A stretch of DNA of 64,000 bases from Pseudomonadota bacterium. GTDB lineage: Bacteria > Pseudomonadota > Alphaproteobacteria > Rhizobiales > Xanthobacteraceae. The notes under the pieces are model-generated. The model made no database searches and had not been told where the DNA came from. It saw only the letters and a program-made list of their open reading frames with translations. The stretch covers positions 186,001-250,000 of the forward strand of contig JAEWHP010000043.1 of NCBI GenBank assembly GCA_023387735.1. The letters run 5' to 3'. Shown here piece after piece: positions 63,586 through 64,000 of this stretch. The translations under genes were made by a program, and so were the position numbers. Position 1 is the first letter of the stretch; each line of letters begins with the position of its first letter.

Positions 63586-64000
63586 AGCATTGTCTTTCGT
63601 GCGCACCGCCCGGATGGGTTACAGCCCCAGCCACCGCCGGCCCAACTTGTTGGGCATATTTCCACAGCGCACCCGACGTGTGGTTAGTCTCTCGAGGCGT
63701 CCATTTGGTTTTACGTTCGGCGAGTTCGGAATCGGTCAATTTTACGTTAAGAGTGCCGGCCTCGGCGTCGATCTCGATAATGTCACCGTCCTGCAACAGG
63801 CCGATCGGCCCGCCCACCGCAGCCTCCGGCCCGACATGGCCGATGCAGAACCCGCGGGTGGCGCCCGAAAACCGGCCGTCGGTGATCAGGGCGACCTTGC
63901 CGCCCATGCCCTGCCCGGTCAGCGCCGCTGTCGTGGAAAGCATTTCCCGCATGCCCGGACCGCCGCGCGGCCCCTCATAGCGGATCACGATGACCTCACC
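63572..64000 (-). CDS. ilvD: Dihydroxy-acid dehydratase, C-terminal part
   Basis: Only the last 142 codons are in the window; the gene continues beyond 64000. IVIRYEGPRGGPGMREMLST, LITDGRFSGATRGFCIGHVG, PEAAVGGPIGLLQDGDII and GAVTHPGGAHERQCYADI-stop are the standard C-terminal blocks of IlvD. It makes 2-oxo acids for valine, isoleucine and leucine. Its final 14 bases overlap the exoR start, so the two are probably one transcript. Confidence 0.95.
   Translation of the reverse strand, partial: GEVIVIRYEGPRGGPGMREMLSTTAALTGQGMGGKVALITDGRFSGATRGFCIGHVGPEAAVGGPIGLLQDGDIIEIDAEAGTLNVKLTDSELAERKTKWTPRETNHTSGALWKYAQQVGPAVAGAVTHPGGAHERQCYADI

Overview
The window reads as a chromosomal stretch of an alphaproteobacterium of the Bradyrhizobium / Nitrobacteraceae type. 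This rests on the high GC content, three short Omp25/Omp31-type outer membrane proteins, GTTC-N7-GTTC LexA boxes, an exoR homologue and the alphaproteobacterial gene order dgt-argS-SPOR-nagZ-scpAB-tatABC-serS-surE-pcm-nlpD-yajC-secDF. It also carries several families of palindromic intergenic repeats of the kind common in rhizobial genomes. The genus is an inference. I found no rRNA, tRNA, CRISPR array, transposase or phage gene. Coding density is high, and both ends cut a gene: a RidA-family gene on the left and ilvD on the right.

Layout. 1-5 kb: RidA family, an EamA transporter, a secreted caspase-like protein, and cysK followed closely by a BrnA-like orphan antitoxin. 5-11 kb: queuosine genes tgt and queA on the minus strand, separated by a plus-strand asd that has its own promoter, a Thr/Lys-rich leader peptide and an intrinsic terminator. 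Upstream of queA lie coaD and two cyclophilins around a TonB-like protein. 11-20 kb: gyrA, a DUF2306 membrane protein, ssb and uvrA, with a LexA box upstream of each of the last two. 20-31 kb: an accessory stretch of porin-like proteins, small domain proteins, an acyl-CoA synthetase with a frameshifted DUF296 partner, a lytic transglycosylase and a DUF1127 peptide. 31-41 kb: trmFO, a RIO-like kinase fused to an AMP-binding C-terminal-like domain, two homologues of mitochondrial complex I assembly factors, secF-secD-yajC, a DUF815 ATPase and nlpD. 41-55 kb: pcm, surE, serS, tatCBA, scpBA, nagZ, a SPOR protein, argS, dgt and erpA. 55-64 kb: an acyltransferase, an RND pump operon ending in a periplasmic amidohydrolase, exonuclease III, exoR and ilvD.

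How the genes work together. Most of the window is housekeeping: tRNA modification (tgt, queA, trmFO), tRNA charging (serS, argS), protein export (SecDF-YajC, TatABC), chromosome organisation and repair (gyrA, scpAB, ssb, uvrA, xth), envelope remodelling (nlpD, nagZ, lytic transglycosylase, SPOR protein) and Fe-S insertion (erpA). The accessory content sits mainly in single genes placed between housekeeping neighbours.

The strongest candidate for something undescribed is the leader upstream of asd. A near-leaderless 24-codon ORF holds six Thr and three Lys codons within codons 4-13. It is followed by mutually exclusive antiterminator and terminator pairings. This is the layout of a ribosome-mediated transcription attenuator controlling aspartate-family amino acid synthesis.
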